A stretch of 64,000 nt of DNA from Apostichopus japonicus (GCF_037975245.1 NC_092574.1:8715713-8779712), one strand, 5' to 3'. Positions 11,521 through 23,817 are shown, counted from the first letter of the stretch. The notes: generated by a model not told the origin, from the sequence alone. Made by a program: numbers and translations.

Positions 11521-14500
11521 GTGAGAGTATAGCTCCTGAAAGAGTTTTAACAATATTGGGTAGGGTTACCATACGTCTGGATTACCCCGACCAGGACGTG
11601 TCCTGTGAGGGTCTAACTGCATTTATCAAATTTAAACAAGCGTCTGAATTTTTAGGTAGTTGGAAAAAAAAATCTTGCTAGAGTGTAGCTACAAAACTAT
11701 TTAGACTTTATCCACAATGCTAGTAATTCTGACAGGTCTGTTAGATTACAAGGCTGAGACCATTGATATAACAAGACAGCAAATCTTAGAGAACTACAGT
11801 AGTCTGCTACTTCATCAAGAAATACTGAATCTGTCTATGATGACTGTCTGTGATGTCAACCTGTCTGTGATGACCCCATCTGTGATGACCCCATCTGTGA
11901 TGACCCCATCTGTGGTTACGATGTACAAGATGACCCTGTCTGTGGTGATGCTGGGAATTTAATCCTATGCCACTGGATCATCTCTGTCTGTGATGACCCC
12001 GTCTGTAATGACCCTGTCTGTGATGACCCCGTCTGTGATGACCCTGTGTAAGGTGACCCTATCAAAGACCCTGTCTTTGATGACCCTGTCTGTGATGACC
12101 CTGTCTGTGATGACCCTGTCTGTGATGACCCTGTCTGTGATGACCCTGTCTGTGATGACCATGTCTGTGATGACCATGTCTGTGATGACCATGTCTGTGA
12201 TGACCCTGTCTGTGATGACCCTGTCTGTGATGACCCTGTCTGTGATGACCCTGTCTGTGATGACCCTGTCTGTGATGTCCCTGTGTAAGGTGATGACCCT
12301 GTGTAAGGTGATGACCCTGTGTAAGGTGATGACCCTGTGTAAGGTGATGACCCTGTGTAAGGTGATGACCCTGTCTGTGATGACCCTGTCTGTGATGACC
12401 CTGTCTGTGATGACCCTGTGTAAGATGACCCTGTCTGTCATGACCCTGTCTGTGGTGACCCTGTCTGTGATGACCCTGTCTGTGATGACCATGTCTGTGG
12501 TGACCCTGTGTAAGTTGAACCTGTCTGTGGTGACCCTGTATGTGATGACCCTGTCTGTGATGACCCTGTCTGTGGTGATGCTGGGAATTTATTCCTAGGC
12601 CACTGGATCATCTCCTAATGCACTAGCAAAGACTGATTCAAAGTAAGCAGTTAGAAGATCAACAAGACCCTGACAATGTCCACAACTGCAGTAAAACCAC
12701 AGTATGATGAGGAGAAATATATAGCCTCATCTTTACCTTTTGTTTAGACCAAGCTAACATAACAAAAAAAATGTGAATGAGGAACTTTCCAACCATATTT
12801 TAAGAGAAATGCAGTTTTGAAACAGAATTTAGCTTAAACAAAGACTGATTGAAGAAAGACTGATTGCTGAATCTTGGCATGCTATTCCTTAAACTTGGCA
12901 TATTACTTCAGAAACAGTTTTTTTTCTCAAAAAAAGAAGGAAAAAAAGCCCCAACCTAACAGCCGACCTCACACTCCCATGATGGTGTACCAGTTTCATG
13001 CCTAAGGTTTTCTGGTGGAACGCGATACTTTATGATGCCGTTCAAATTGACTTTGCAATAATAAGCAATCTCAAGACTTGGGAGGCACTCCATCCTCTCA
13101 TCAGAAGAAACCAACCAACATCCTTGAGGAACCTTACGATAGTATATTGAAAGTTTTCTCAAGAATGTTGATTGGTTTCCTCTAACGGGAGGATGGCGTA
13201 CCCCCCAAGTCTTAATTAATTTTCTGCAGTGTAGATCGATCTGCCTCCGCACAATAAGGAAACTGGCTTTTTCCTTATGTAATTATAAGTTATTATGTAA
13301 AAGTAATATAGGGTGTGATATTTCGATCCTACTGCTCCAGATGGAAGTTCTTGAGATGCTAACTTCAGAGGCTAACCCAGTAAGTCTCTGAAGAAGATCC
13401 TGCTAGGAATGAAATGTCAGGACCTCTTAACATTTACATATTTAACTACCTAGGCTTTTTGCAGCAGATAAGCAGTTTGCTAAAAGTTTCTTCTCTCGTT
13501 GTAATTAATTTGTTTTTCATTTATTAATACCATTAAGTGATATTTATATTAAAGTACCTGCTTTTTTTTCTCTTTTTGTAGACAGCTTGTCACATGTATG
13601 TATGTCACATGTATTTTTAAGAGGCTTCAAATTTCTGCTTTTACCAGTGGGTAACCCCTTTATAGGTTTGCATATCACGACTTGCATCAGTGAAAGCCAC
13701 CTTTTTGTTTCTAAAGAACAAGCTGGTCTTTCTACTAGCAATGTCTTTATTCAACTACATAAAGGCTCAATGGTGTCAGCTAATTTGAATGCTAAATACT
13801 TTATAGCCTAACCGTTTATAGGATAGGCTCTCCCTATACTGTACACGACATATATACACCTTATAAGCTTTTCCCAAAAACATGGCTCTTTCAGTTGGGC
13901 ATTTGCTCTTGTAGCCAATGCGCAGGCTAAACTTTGATTTCCTGTTCAATTGTCTAGAAATGTCAGGAGCTTTGGATTCCGATTCCAAAATCTGAAAAAT
14001 TAATTTATCTACTTTTCAAATTTAAGACACTCTCACAAGTTCGTATGGAGAATCATCTCTGCTCGTATTGGAACGGAAATTTTTTCCTGATTTCGGGAAC
14101 TAAAATGATCGTAAACCTATTCACCAGTTTTTGTTCAACTGCCCTGTCATTTTAACAAAGTTCAACGTACGATGCAAATCGCTAACGGAAATTAACCGAG
14201 AAGCACTTGATTTTGTGCAACCTCACAGTGCATTGCAGCTCATAGCCATGATTGTCTGAAGCCTTAGAAGACATATATGGATCTGTATCAAGGTTCTTTA
14301 ATCAAGTTTTTACATTTTATTCTGAGTTTGACTGTTAGGATTGCTTAACTCTTTACAAAGTCAGTTTCATCAGGGAGTTGCCAGCCCCTGGTTTAATGAT
14401 CCACATGTGAGCACTATGTTCTTGCAACATTAGAATTTTTTTTGTCCCCAGCGATCATTTCTGCCTAGAAGCTTATGTAGATCCCATTTAATAATAATTC

Positions 14501-17500
14501 ATGGTGGTTGACTTTAATGAGCTTTCCCGGTAAACATTTAACAATTTCTCTCTCTCTCCCTCTCCCTCTGGGAGCTGTATGTATAGATAGATTTTCTTAG
14601 GTATGAGAATTCTGATAAAGATCTTGTAATTATAATAACGATTACAAAGAATTTTGTACAATTTAATCTCTAATATTAACATAGTTGGATTCCCAGGACA
14701 ATTGCAGAGAGCCAGATCATACAGCAACCAAACAAAATGAATTGAGTTTTGAACCGTACGTTTACAATAAGACCCGGTGCTGGGTATCAAAGCCCATGAT
14801 CACAGAACAGATTGCTAAGGTTTATTAATATTGTACTTAGAAGAAAACACAGGAAATCATATAAAGTTAAGTGATGTGCAGGGCTACTATCATAACGCCA
14901 ACTGGTATTACGTCAAATTAGGAGCATAACAGGAACAACAATGGAATTGAAGATTCAGTACTGATCCGGGATAAACCTGACCTGTGATTAACCTCAAGCC
15001 GAGATCTGATCCCTCTTGAAAATGCACCCTTTAATACTGCTGCAGTAACTGTTTACCTGCCTCGGGCATTTTAATATGCTCTTAAGGTAGATCGTGGGAA
15101 ATTTGAGCTGTGCAAGTGCCATTTCCACACTCGTTTCCTTTGCTAGGCTTGCCAAAGTTATTACGTACAGTAAAACACAGAGCTTATGTTTCAGACTAAT
15201 AACCTTGGAAGGTGAAGAAGTAGGCAGTGGCAAAAAATGAACGGCAGTCTTACTAAAGGGCGGACTTTCAAATGCCCCCTTGAACCTGGTCTTTAACCGA
15301 ATCCAAATCATAGGGTTTGATCTGCATGCACACTAGAAATTAGATCCAGAACACAAAATGCACCAACCCCAATGCTTGTTCTCAAGCATGAACAGATCAC
15401 AAAAACAAAATCAGTATGTTACAATTTAACATGAGCATGTCACGGTTAATATGGATATTCTATACTTAAATATTATTATACTGCCATGTCAGTTGTGCTT
15501 ACAATTACTTTATGGTAGACATGTTTTGGATAGTTAGTGCAGGGAGTTGTTATGGAACAACTCCCTGGTTAGTGTTCAAGGTAAAACCCAAATGATAACT
15601 GTGTTGATTACATGCCTACAATTTTTGTTTATATCTTTTACGATACGTGCCAAGAGTACGGCTGTTATGAAGATTTGCTGGCTTCATCTTAATTTTCTGC
15701 CTGCTTTGAAATCAATTTCTCGCATTAGCTCCATCATACGTATGTGCAGCCTTTGCGATTAAGTTACAAAGATAAACAGCTGATTTGCAGCTGTATCTAT
15801 AAAGCCACTTTATTTATATGTTATTGCTATCATGTATGCCATCTCTTACTTTTTTTTCTCCCTCACTGAACAAATACTTTGAGGTGATTAGAACTTCCAT
15901 CTCCCCGAAAACTGCTAAACAATGCCAACAGAGAACGTATGTATGCAATGTTTTATTGTTGTCAGATTTGGATTAACAATAACCTCCCAATTTTTCTTTC
16001 TTGTTTCTTCTACAGTTTGATGCCCAAGATGTCCTTGTTCCATGGCATTTACCTCAGAAGCACTCCAAGCACAAATCTTCAAGGAGTAAGTTTACTTGTG
16101 TAGAAAGCTATGTAATGTTGTTCTACTTGTATCTTAGTTCTTCTGAAAGTACTTTGAACAGAAATTACTGCCAGTACAGAATATTAAAAGACTTCAGGAT
16201 GGTAGATAAGGATGGAAGAGAAAGTGGGTGGTGAACTTGGAATGGGTCAAGCAAAGGAGGGGGAAGGGAAGGAGGGGGGCAGTGCTAAAATGTTACCAGG
16301 GTTTGCCAGCTTGAAGACTGTGGTTTCCATGCAGAAATTAGACAGATACTGTATGTGAGGTTTTTTATTTGAAATTAGTGGAACTGGAAACTTTTTGGAT
16401 GTGTGTGTTAGATATTAACAGTTATCTTAGCAACAAGATCAATCGAGAACAAGAATGCTTAAACTGATCCAGTTTTTAATCAAGATATAGCTGTAAAAAT
16501 CATACCATCATATTTTACAAAAAGGCATTTCCCCATTGAAACCTGTTCCAAAAAAAAATTGAGGGCTCCTCTGTAAAGCAATGCTTCTGCACTGAGCAGG
16601 ACTACCCTCATGAAAGATGACAATAATAAAAATTAAAACATTTAAAAAAAAATTAAAAAATTGTTAAGAATTTGACCTAATATGCAGGTCAAAAGTTTAA
16701 ATTCAGATTTCAAGGTCCTCAAAAAATACAAAACTGATGTCCCCTTGATAGATTATGGAGATTTTCAATAGACTAGGTTATAGCTATGGAGGCTGCTCAC
16801 AGAAATGGTTGCAGTTCAATATTTCAACACCTCGGGTGCCTGTACCACAGTACCGCTACATACAGTAGTGCAGAGTAAATTACAGGCAGTTTATAGGTCA
16901 AATATTCAAACTCTTACAAAGTCATAGTGTGCAGTGAACCAGCTGCAACCTCTTTTTTTTCTGTGACTTTTCTGGTAGTTGTTAATCCCCTCTGCCATGG
17001 GTAAGTTGCAAGGTTCTTTACAGATTGCAATGCAGTTTAGGGCAGTTTTTTTTGGGGGGGGGGGGGGGTGGGGGGCTGGTTGTGCTTTGGGTCATTGTGA
17101 AATGTGTATGGGTCACACTATTGTTCATCCGTAATAACTATCCAACAATATAAACAATATAATACTTGTTGGTGAGTCTCTTTTAATACTCCGTAACCTT
17201 TCAGCGCAAAAGTTTGCTTAGTACATGTATGTATTTAAAAGGCACATGAGAGGAATGCCCAGTGAACATGTAACATAATAGTTACTATGTCGCACGTTAC
17301 GAGAGATTTGAAGCAGAAACGAGTCATGGTTTACGGAAAACTTCATGACAGGGTTGTAGTCTAGTTTAACTGATGTTGGTCAAGTGATGTGGGTCAAGGT
17401 TTGAGTTAATTCAGTCTGAGTCAAGAGAAGTCCGAATCCTACCAGAAAATGGACTCTTGTACTACAGCCGTGCTTCATTGTCTCATATGGCAACTGTGTA

Positions 17501-19131
17501 CCTATAACATCTTTGATCTATCCTATACTTGTGGGGTCTAGTCCAACATATCTTCAAATGTTAAAGTTGACTAAAACAGAGGATGTACTAAATACCAGAA
17601 AGGAACCATATAACCAACTTCTTATTTTTAGTCTTGAGCTCATAAAGTTAAGAGAAATGTCTTTTCTTCAGATTTCTTCTAGTGTCATCCAGTGGCTCTC
17701 ATATCTCTAGTGATGTTTCACAAAAATTAAAATGATATGATTTGAATTGACACTGTGAACTTCACACCTCAATATGTTTAATTCTTGTTTTTTTTTGTTC
17801 GTTTCTTTAATTTAATAGGTAAGGTAAATGGAGAACGTCTTTCACAGAGGTCCAGCTCCTTCACCATGGGGTATCAAGATCAAACATCAAAGAACCAATT
17901 AGTATTTTCATTTTCTCCCTCTGGGGGGGTTTCATCCAGTGACACCAGTCCCGTGGAGTCTCCTCAGCATTCATCTAGAGTCCTCCCAAAGGAGAGCGGT
18001 GGTCACTGCTCCCAGTCTAAAACCCTCACCCACTGTCTTTCAGATGCATCCCTCCAACCACATTCCAAATCTCTGACCTCTATGCAAGAATCCCCTCTGT
18101 GTGCGTCTCCGTCGGCACACAGTTTATCGTCTCTGGTCCAAGACGGAGAGACAGATGGAGTGAAGGAAGACACGTTGCCTCCGTCTCCTCTCCGGATGAC
18201 GGCGGAGGTTGAGAGCGTTCAAGCAGAAGAAGCGAAACCTCCGCCCATCTATGATGATTCTTACATAGATATCAGCTACGATAAGACGGGAGGAGTCGTG
18301 AAACAGCGTCTCTTCACAAGGCTGAACGGCCAGGACGGGTTTCTGTCTGAGGACGCGGTCATCACTCAGAGTCTGGTCCTCGAGGAGGACGAAAATTCCG
18401 AAAGGGAAGGACTCGGAGGATCCCTGCAAAATTTAGGACGGTTCGAGATGAACCCGCTGTTGACGGTGATGAGATCGTTAGCGCACCTTGAGAAGAGTCT
18501 TTCATTACCAGAGAGGGAACTAGAGAACGGAGGATCGTCCATAGCCAGGGTCCCGAATAACGACTCGCAGGTGGTTTCCAACGGACATTATAAGGACTTG
18601 CGAATATTGCAGCTGACATCCAAACAGGGGAGCGTCGGCTTTAACTCTGTCAATGCCAAAGGCGAATCGTTTCTGAAGAGGACTAGAGTTCAAGGAAGGT
18701 CGGCATCGTTCACTCATCAACACAGCCGCGACTCCTCGATGGAATCACTCTCTTCATCCGACGACAGCATCACAACGATCCCTCTGAATTCCCGGACAGA
18801 GGACGTTTCGGATTCCTGTAAGGTTCATCTGGAGAGACGACGCCAACGAAGAGCGCAGGGGTTGAATCACCGGAGCAGCAGATCCGTCCCAGGGTCACCT
18901 CACGTCATTTCCAGCGACTCTTCCTGTTTCTTCGGTGCGAGCAAGAGCGACAGTAATAACGGAGAGAAAGCCGATTTCTCGAAATACTTGAGGTACTATC
19001 ACGTGTTCCGAGAAGGGGAGCTAGTCGAGTTGATAGACCAGCACGTTCCAACCCTCCACGTGGTCAAGGATTACTTTGACCATGCCAATTGGTGTGTCGT
19101 GGCAGAGAAAGTACAATGCTGGACTTTATAA
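11225..19131 (+). CDS. TRMT9B: TRMT9B/fid-like probable tRNA methyltransferase, 5'-incomplete (exons 11225-11520, 16016-16085, 17819-19131)
   Basis: Three exons with matching phases give 558 residues plus stop. The first encodes the SAM-binding core: GCGSGKY (motif I), then [12 protein letters not shown], then the family block [12 protein letters not shown] and [14 protein letters not shown]. The second carries [10 protein letters not shown], typical of Trm9/ALKBH8/TRMT9B proteins. The third is a long Ser-rich, probably disordered segment ending in the family C-terminus [15 protein letters not shown] and NWCVVAEKV. Known family members act with TRMT112 on wobble uridine in tRNA (Trm9, ALKBH8); TRMT9B and fly fid are linked to stress and synapse growth. 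The Ser-rich insertion, and the lack of visible RRM or AlkB domains, favour TRMT9B over ALKBH8. The N-terminal exon(s) ending in D-I-G are missing from what I can find. Orthology is inferred from motifs read by eye. Confidence 0.88.
11831..12580. repeat. 15-bp minisatellite (CTGTCTGTGATGACC) in a TRMT9B intron
   Basis: About 45-50 copies of a 15-bp unit. Variants include CCCATC, CATGTC and the sub-block GTGTAAGGTGATGACC, repeated five times near 12290-12370. Because 15 is a multiple of three and the unit lacks stops in some frames, long spurious open frames arise on both strands. A non-repeat block containing GATGCTGGGAATTTA and GCCACTGGATCATCTC interrupts the array near 11945-11983 and recurs at its right end (12565-12616), so a larger segment was duplicated too. 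Confidence 0.95.
12617..13072. other. Intronic sequence, nothing assignable
   Basis: AT-rich sequence with poly-A and poly-T tracts. It lies between the minisatellite and the fold-back structure inside the TRMT9B-like gene. Confidence 0.6.
13073..13213. repeat. Fold-back inverted repeat (about 63-bp arms, short loop)
   Basis: The left arm, 13073-13135 (AAGACTTGGGAGGCACTCCA onward), is the imperfect reverse complement of the right arm, 13149-13213, which ends ACCCCCCAAGTCTT. GAAACCAACCAACATCCTTG on the left faces CAAGAATGTTGATTGGTTTC on the right. Roughly four fifths of positions pair and the loop is about 13 bases. It lies in the 4.5-kb TRMT9B-like intron, so the transcript would carry a long hairpin. 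It may be a fold-back transposon remnant or the result of a local inverted duplication. Confidence 0.8.
13384..13423 (+). ncRNA. Hammerhead-ribozyme-like motif (copy 2)
   Basis: The same arrangement as at 2786-2824, with an intact-looking core CTGAAGA (13388-13394). Stem II GATCC (13396-13400), loop TGCTA and GGAAT (13406-13410) form a weakened helix. GAAA (13411-13414) and TGTC (13415-13418) follow. Stem I can form between GTC (13384-13386) and GAC (13421-13423), with a possible U-G extension. The palindromic ACGT of copy 1 is ATGT here, which weakens stem III. It is probably a decayed Penelope-like element terminus lying within a TRMT9B-like intron. Confidence 0.45.
13424..16015. other. Intronic sequence of the TRMT9B-like gene
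   Basis: No further exon is needed, because phases join directly from 11520 to 16016. It contains a perfect 12-bp hairpin CAGGGAGTTGTT/AACAACTCCCTG with loop ATGG (15540-15567). The 3' end has a good pyrimidine tract (TTTTTCTTTCTTGTTTCTTC) before TACAG at 16015. Confidence 0.6.
16016..16085 (+). CDS. TRMT9B: TRMT9B-like exon: [10 protein letters not shown] linker
   Basis: A 70-bp exon. The acceptor is TTCTACAG (ending at 16015) and the donor GTAAGTTT starts at 16086. It encodes [20 protein letters not shown] and a few more basic residues. The DVLVPWH segment is conserved in Trm9-family proteins directly after the methyltransferase core. Phase 0 at its start and one leftover base at its end match both neighbouring exons. 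Confidence 0.92.
16086..17818. other. Intronic sequence of the TRMT9B-like gene
   Basis: It contains poly-A-rich tracts around 16640-16670, a poly-G run at about 17049-17068 and a pyrimidine-rich acceptor region ending TTTAATAG at 17818. No additional exon is supported. Confidence 0.6.
17819..19131 (+). CDS. TRMT9B: TRMT9B-like terminal coding exon
   Basis: A long 1,313-bp exon. The first two bases (GT) complete a Ser codon begun by the A at 16085. It encodes about 437 residues rich in Ser, Asp, Glu and Arg, with a conserved-looking acidic/Tyr block ([15 protein letters not shown]). The C-terminus [11 protein letters not shown]...[11 protein letters not shown] is diagnostic of the Trm9/ALKBH8/TRMT9B family. 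The TAA stop is at 19129-19131. GC content and codon use rise sharply relative to the flanks, as expected for real coding sequence. Confidence 0.93.
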
Positions 19132-19520
19132 CAAGTACCCGGTGTAAGTATGCGTGTAGGCTAGGCTCGGTGGATTTTGGAGACTGAGGAACAAGGTCAA
19201 CAGGGGGTGGTTGTAGGTGGAATTGGGAGAGGAGAGGAGAGTGGGACCGGGGATGGTCGAAACATATGTTGATCGAACAGGCACAAGGATATAAGTAACA
19301 ATCATAGACCTTCCAGTAACAATAGCTTTGAGAATTTTAATACAATTGGCAGACAATACTAAAGTATTGAATGTGGAATGTTCATAATATTCAGAGAAAA
19401 AAAGAAGCCCTCTCAGAAAATTCTGAAACACTCACTTTTATGTTTTGTAGACAGGAAAAGGCTAGTGTTCATCCATATAAGGGTTTTTTGCAATAATAAA
19501 AGTGAAGTCACAAGCGTTAT
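19132..19520 (+). other. Probable 3' UTR of the TRMT9B-like gene
   Basis: Sequence directly after the TAA stop. The first AATAAA polyadenylation hexamer is at 19495-19500. Later AATAAA signals could also be used, so the transcript end is uncertain. Confidence 0.4.
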
Positions 19521-22500
19521 GTTGCCTTCTATCCCTTGATAGTTCAAAACTTTAGAAAAAGTGGATTTAAATATTAGAAAAATGAATCGGTTTCTCTTTA
19601 AATACCATGCCATATGTTTTATACTCTAGATCTATTAGGGCCTTGGCCTTTTTTATCCATTTTTATTTCCGATGGTTTTCATCCTTAATCTAAAATTCTT
19701 GAAATGTCAAAATATCTTCAACTGTATGTCCGGTATGGTGATGTTACTATATATTGTAAGTACATGTTCTTTGCGACAACAATTTTTACCTCATTAATAT
19801 TCATGAGTGGATCGGGATTAATGCAAAATCTTCAAAAACAGCTTGAAACCTGATTCCTGCATTAGTCAGTAGATAATCCCATTTATGGCTCACTACATAT
19901 ATATATATGTTAGGGCATCTAAACCACTAGGCATATTCATTTTGTTCTATTTCCTTATACCTTTCTGCTTTTAATATGATCATTTTAACCTCAAGTTTAT
20001 TTGATTCAGGGATGTACTGTAATACCTCTTTGAGATATATATATATATTTATGTGTGATTTCACATTCAAAGTATTCAAAATTCTGAAGGGGGAGGGCTG
20101 GACGATCCTCATATAAACATGTACTGGGATAAAAAATAGTAGCTTCACAGAAGATCTCTACAAAAATTGTTTAAAAAAGTACAAACTTCCTGACTTATCA
20201 ATAAAATTTTCTGTACAATCAGAAGGGGTGCAGAGGAGTGCATTTTTATTTGTTCTTTTATGCTTCCCACCTTTTTCCAAAGCTGTGATGCTCCTGAGAA
20301 CAAGTGTCGTCTTTGGTGAGAGGAGAATAGTGGCAAAATATCTGTGTGTTTTGTGAAATGGTGGGGTTCTTTCTGTGCAATAACTGGTTTTTGTCTGTTT
20401 ATCTTTTTCTGTGATATAAAGTGTGGATGATAAAGCAGTCAAAGAGGGGGGATACAGGACCATCAAATCTTCTTTTCCCAAAATTGTGTGCTTGCATTTT
20501 CAGTTCAATCAATATTAAAGTCTTTTGCCTGGATAAATAATTGAATATTTATATATGGGTACTGTTGAACCCCCCCCCCCCCCAGCTAATAAACTAGGTA
20601 CCATAAGAGAAATGATATTATATTACCAAGCTATTGATATTTTATGCAAAACTGCACGGAGAAACCTTTGGCTATATATATAAGCAAAACCTTGAAAACA
20701 CAAGTGATGAAAAGCTGTCAACTTAAAGTAGGCTATCATGCATGGTGTAGCAATAATTGACAAGATATAATGGTAGGTTGGGACCCTGAGAGTGATGTGG
20801 GTCACAGAACAGTAGATAAAATCCAGGGGCTTAAACTCTAAAGGAGATCTCTTCAAAAGACCAAAAAAGGAATCAGAAAGGAACGTTTCATTCCATAAAG
20901 ATGAGTCATTTGAGTGGTGGAGGTATAAGTGTCATTAAATTATTAATTTCATTTCCGTCTAAAATTAGAAGTGTACATTAATAATTTATGTTTAACATGA
21001 GTTAAATGAACAATAGTACTGTTGTCCCGCCACCCGCACCCCCCCCCCCTCCAAAAAATAACCCTCAATATTTCTTAAGGTGCTGTATGAAATAAATACA
21101 CAGGAGCCATTTTGTGAGTGGAGCTCTTACTCATTAGAACCAGTTAAAACAGTACATTATTCCTTGTTAACTCAGCCAGTGGGTACTCTTTAAATTGTTA
21201 ATCATGTAACGTTTTTCCATATTTGACCGTTATTCATCTCTATTCCCCGCTTTGTCTTTTAAGTTATATCTGTGTACTGTTCCACTTTTGTGATCTGTTG
21301 TTTCTCTCCTAATAGCCACTAATAGATATTGGCCCTCGTGGTCACAGAGCACAGTAGTGAATTTCAAATCTTATAAGTTACAAAATATTTTAAACCTGGT
21401 TAATTATTCTTTTGCAATTAAAATTGATAAGTTCAACACTTTGTTGTTGTTTTTTGGGTTTTTTTTTTTCCCCATGCAAAGTGAAAAACACTGGAGTAAG
21501 ATTTATACACTTCCATTTGTCAATGTTTTGAATTTGTTTATTTTCAGAAAATGTCTTGATCATGAACTAGCAAATTTTTAAGATATGGCAAGTAGCAATG
21601 GCCAGTTTTAATTGAATAATTGGGTCTGTCTGGTAACATAGTCTTCCTACTTACACACTGCACAATTTACTAGAGGTTGGTCATTGGTATTGGCCCCAGA
21701 TTTGCTAGAAAGTCAAAAAATGGACACTTGAACAAGCATTTAACTGTATACCCTTGAGGCATTTTCCCTCATAGACATGATGAATTCTCTAATATGAATA
21801 CAGTTCAATGTCTGAAAATAATTTAGGGAGTCAGAACCACCACAAATGTTACCTTTGTAAAACAATTTTTAGCCTGATTAAATATGGAGACAGTTCTGAT
21901 GATCGTTGAAACGTGCAAGCCAGTTGGGTGTCGTAAGCATTCCACTTTGCGCCATATTCACTTGACTTCCAGATGTAATGTGTTCGCTAGGGACTCTGTG
22001 ATGTTCTTCAGCCCGGTCTAATATGGTGCAAATAAGCTGGTAATTGAAGAGATAAAGCCATCGACCACTTCAGCCCTGATTCCTATATGCAAATTATCAG
22101 AAACATGCTATGTTTACTGTGGCAGTGCATTAAGTGCTGTTTGAACGGTCTCATGGCAAATTCAATGCGACAAAATATTTTCTGTTTAAGTAATATATGA
22201 TGGAAATGTTGAAATTATGCTGGAAACATGTGCCAAGCTGCTATAATTAAAAGAAAAGGAAGGGTGGTGTGGGGAGAGTAACCGATTGGTAGTTGCTAAT
22301 AGCATTTTAAATTGCCCGGCTTGGAGTATATGTCTTTTATGTATTAACAAGTGCAACATGTTTTATTCTTTCACTTTGAACCTCCACTAACTACAATAGG
22401 CTATTGTTATCATTACATGAGCAGTGCCACATTGGTCACTGATTATTTCTCATTTACCTAAGTTTTCAATGCATTTCTTGTGAATTTACCTCAAATTTAT

Positions 22501-23471
22501 ATTGGCATGTCCTACTTACCTTTTATTGTGGAAGATACTTTTTTATGACTTCCACATCGGTGCTAAGAGAAATTTTAAACCAACTGTGGATAAAATATTC
22601 ACTTTGCAATTTATGTGAAATTCCCATGTACTTAACTCACTATACAAATGTACACCAAGTAGATTTTTAACTCTAGCTTTTAAATATTCAAGTTTTGGTA
22701 GTAACGGCAAGGTGAGTGGTTAATAGTACATTTTTTCACCTCTATGTTATGAAAAATTGTCTGGAGAAAGTGCAATAGAGTAAACAGTATGTAATATATC
22801 AGCTGACCTTTTGGGTAATGTTTTATTCTCAACTAAGCCCTAATCTGCACTAAGCTGCACTATAGTAGTCACATGACATTTAATGAAGTAGAAGTAGAAA
22901 TCCTTCTTCAATTTTCCAAGTTTTTACACATGATTACTACTAATTTGACAAAATATCAGAGCTAAAATTGTTGAGAACAAAAATATTAATTTTACTAGCT
23001 CATTATCGTTTCGTTTTGATGAAAAAATTGAAGTTGAAAAAAAAGGTGTCTTAGTTTAAACAATAATATATCTCACATTGTCTGAGAGGTTTGTTAAGAC
23101 TGCTCAAAATGTGCGACTATAAAAGGCTGCTTTTGATGAAAAGGTCTTAAATGGAGACACAAACTCAAACTATTGTCATAATAGTCTGTATGATAAGAGA
23201 GATATTACTAGCTGTCATGAGAAACTAAGAAAAATCTCATTCCATTTGAGTGAGTGACATCACAGGTTTTAATGTTTCTTCACAGAGAAATGCTTTTAAA
23301 GTTATGACATCTTTCATCACACCAAATGATGCTACACATTATTTTCATGTTTTTCTTTGCATCTGACATATTCATTTTCCATAATGGTGATGAATTTTAA
23401 TAATGCTGAATGTAACATGTTGAAGATCATAAAGTGACATAATATGTTGCATTTATTGTGAATATGTTACA
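19521..23471. other. Intergenic sequence, nothing assignable
   Basis: AT-rich with homopolymer runs (poly-C at about 20572-20583 and 21041-21051). I see no exons, RNA genes or clear repeat families. A CTGATGA-GAAAC string at 21896-21912 lacks a stem II and was not called. Confidence 0.5.
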
Positions 23472-23817
23472 TATTCCAGGGGCGTCGGAAGCTATTTGGG
23501 ATTGGTATGGCAGATCAGAGTGTGGCCATCTATCATAATTATCGGGGGGACGTTTGGTAGATCAAACTACGTAATGGAGAAAATTTTGAAAAAATGTCTC
23601 CCAGATTGCAGGAAACGGCACTTCCCGAGCTTGAAAACAAGACCCCTGCCACCCGACTAATCTTCTGAAACACATTTTGAAGTATGTTTCATTTTGGTTC
23701 TTTATTTGTTGCCATTTTTTTTTCTTAGTCCTACTTTTTTGGGGGGTTTTTTTGCGCCGTGAATATTGGTCCGGCGTTCGCCGGACCTGCCGTACCGGCT
23801 CCGACGCCCCTGTATTC
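23472..23817. mobile_element. Short TIR element with CAGGGGCGTCGG termini
   Basis: Element 23477-23812 (336 bp) starts CAGGGGCGTCGGAAGC and ends GGCTCCGACGCCCCTG. The ends are inverted repeats with one mismatch over 16 positions. Both sides are flanked by TATTC (23472-23476 and 23813-23817), consistent with a 5-bp target duplication. The interior has a T-rich tract and a CCGGCGTTCGCCGG palindrome (23771-23784), with no transposase. The CAGGGGCG ends are hAT-like, but the apparent 5-bp duplication is not the usual 8 bp, so the superfamily is uncertain. Confidence 0.75.

Noticed and set aside
11965-12598. Long open frames on both strands (about 175 and 202 codons) with repeated M-T-L-S-V or R-V-I-T-D
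   Set aside because: They are products of the stop-free 15-bp minisatellite inside an intron. There is no non-repeat coding sequence, and both strands are open at once.
12956-13252. 98-codon minus-strand open frame
   Set aside because: It covers the fold-back inverted repeat, and its apparent length reflects that structure. No domain or splice context was found.
15540-15567. Perfect 12-bp hairpin as a microRNA precursor or bacterial-type terminator
   Set aside because: The stem is too short for a pre-miRNA and the context is a eukaryotic intron with no T-run. A hairpin this size can arise by chance or from a small inverted duplication.
21896-21916. CTGATGA followed by GAAACGTGC as a third hammerhead
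   Set aside because: Only five bases separate the two core parts, so no stem II can form, and no stem I partner is visible.
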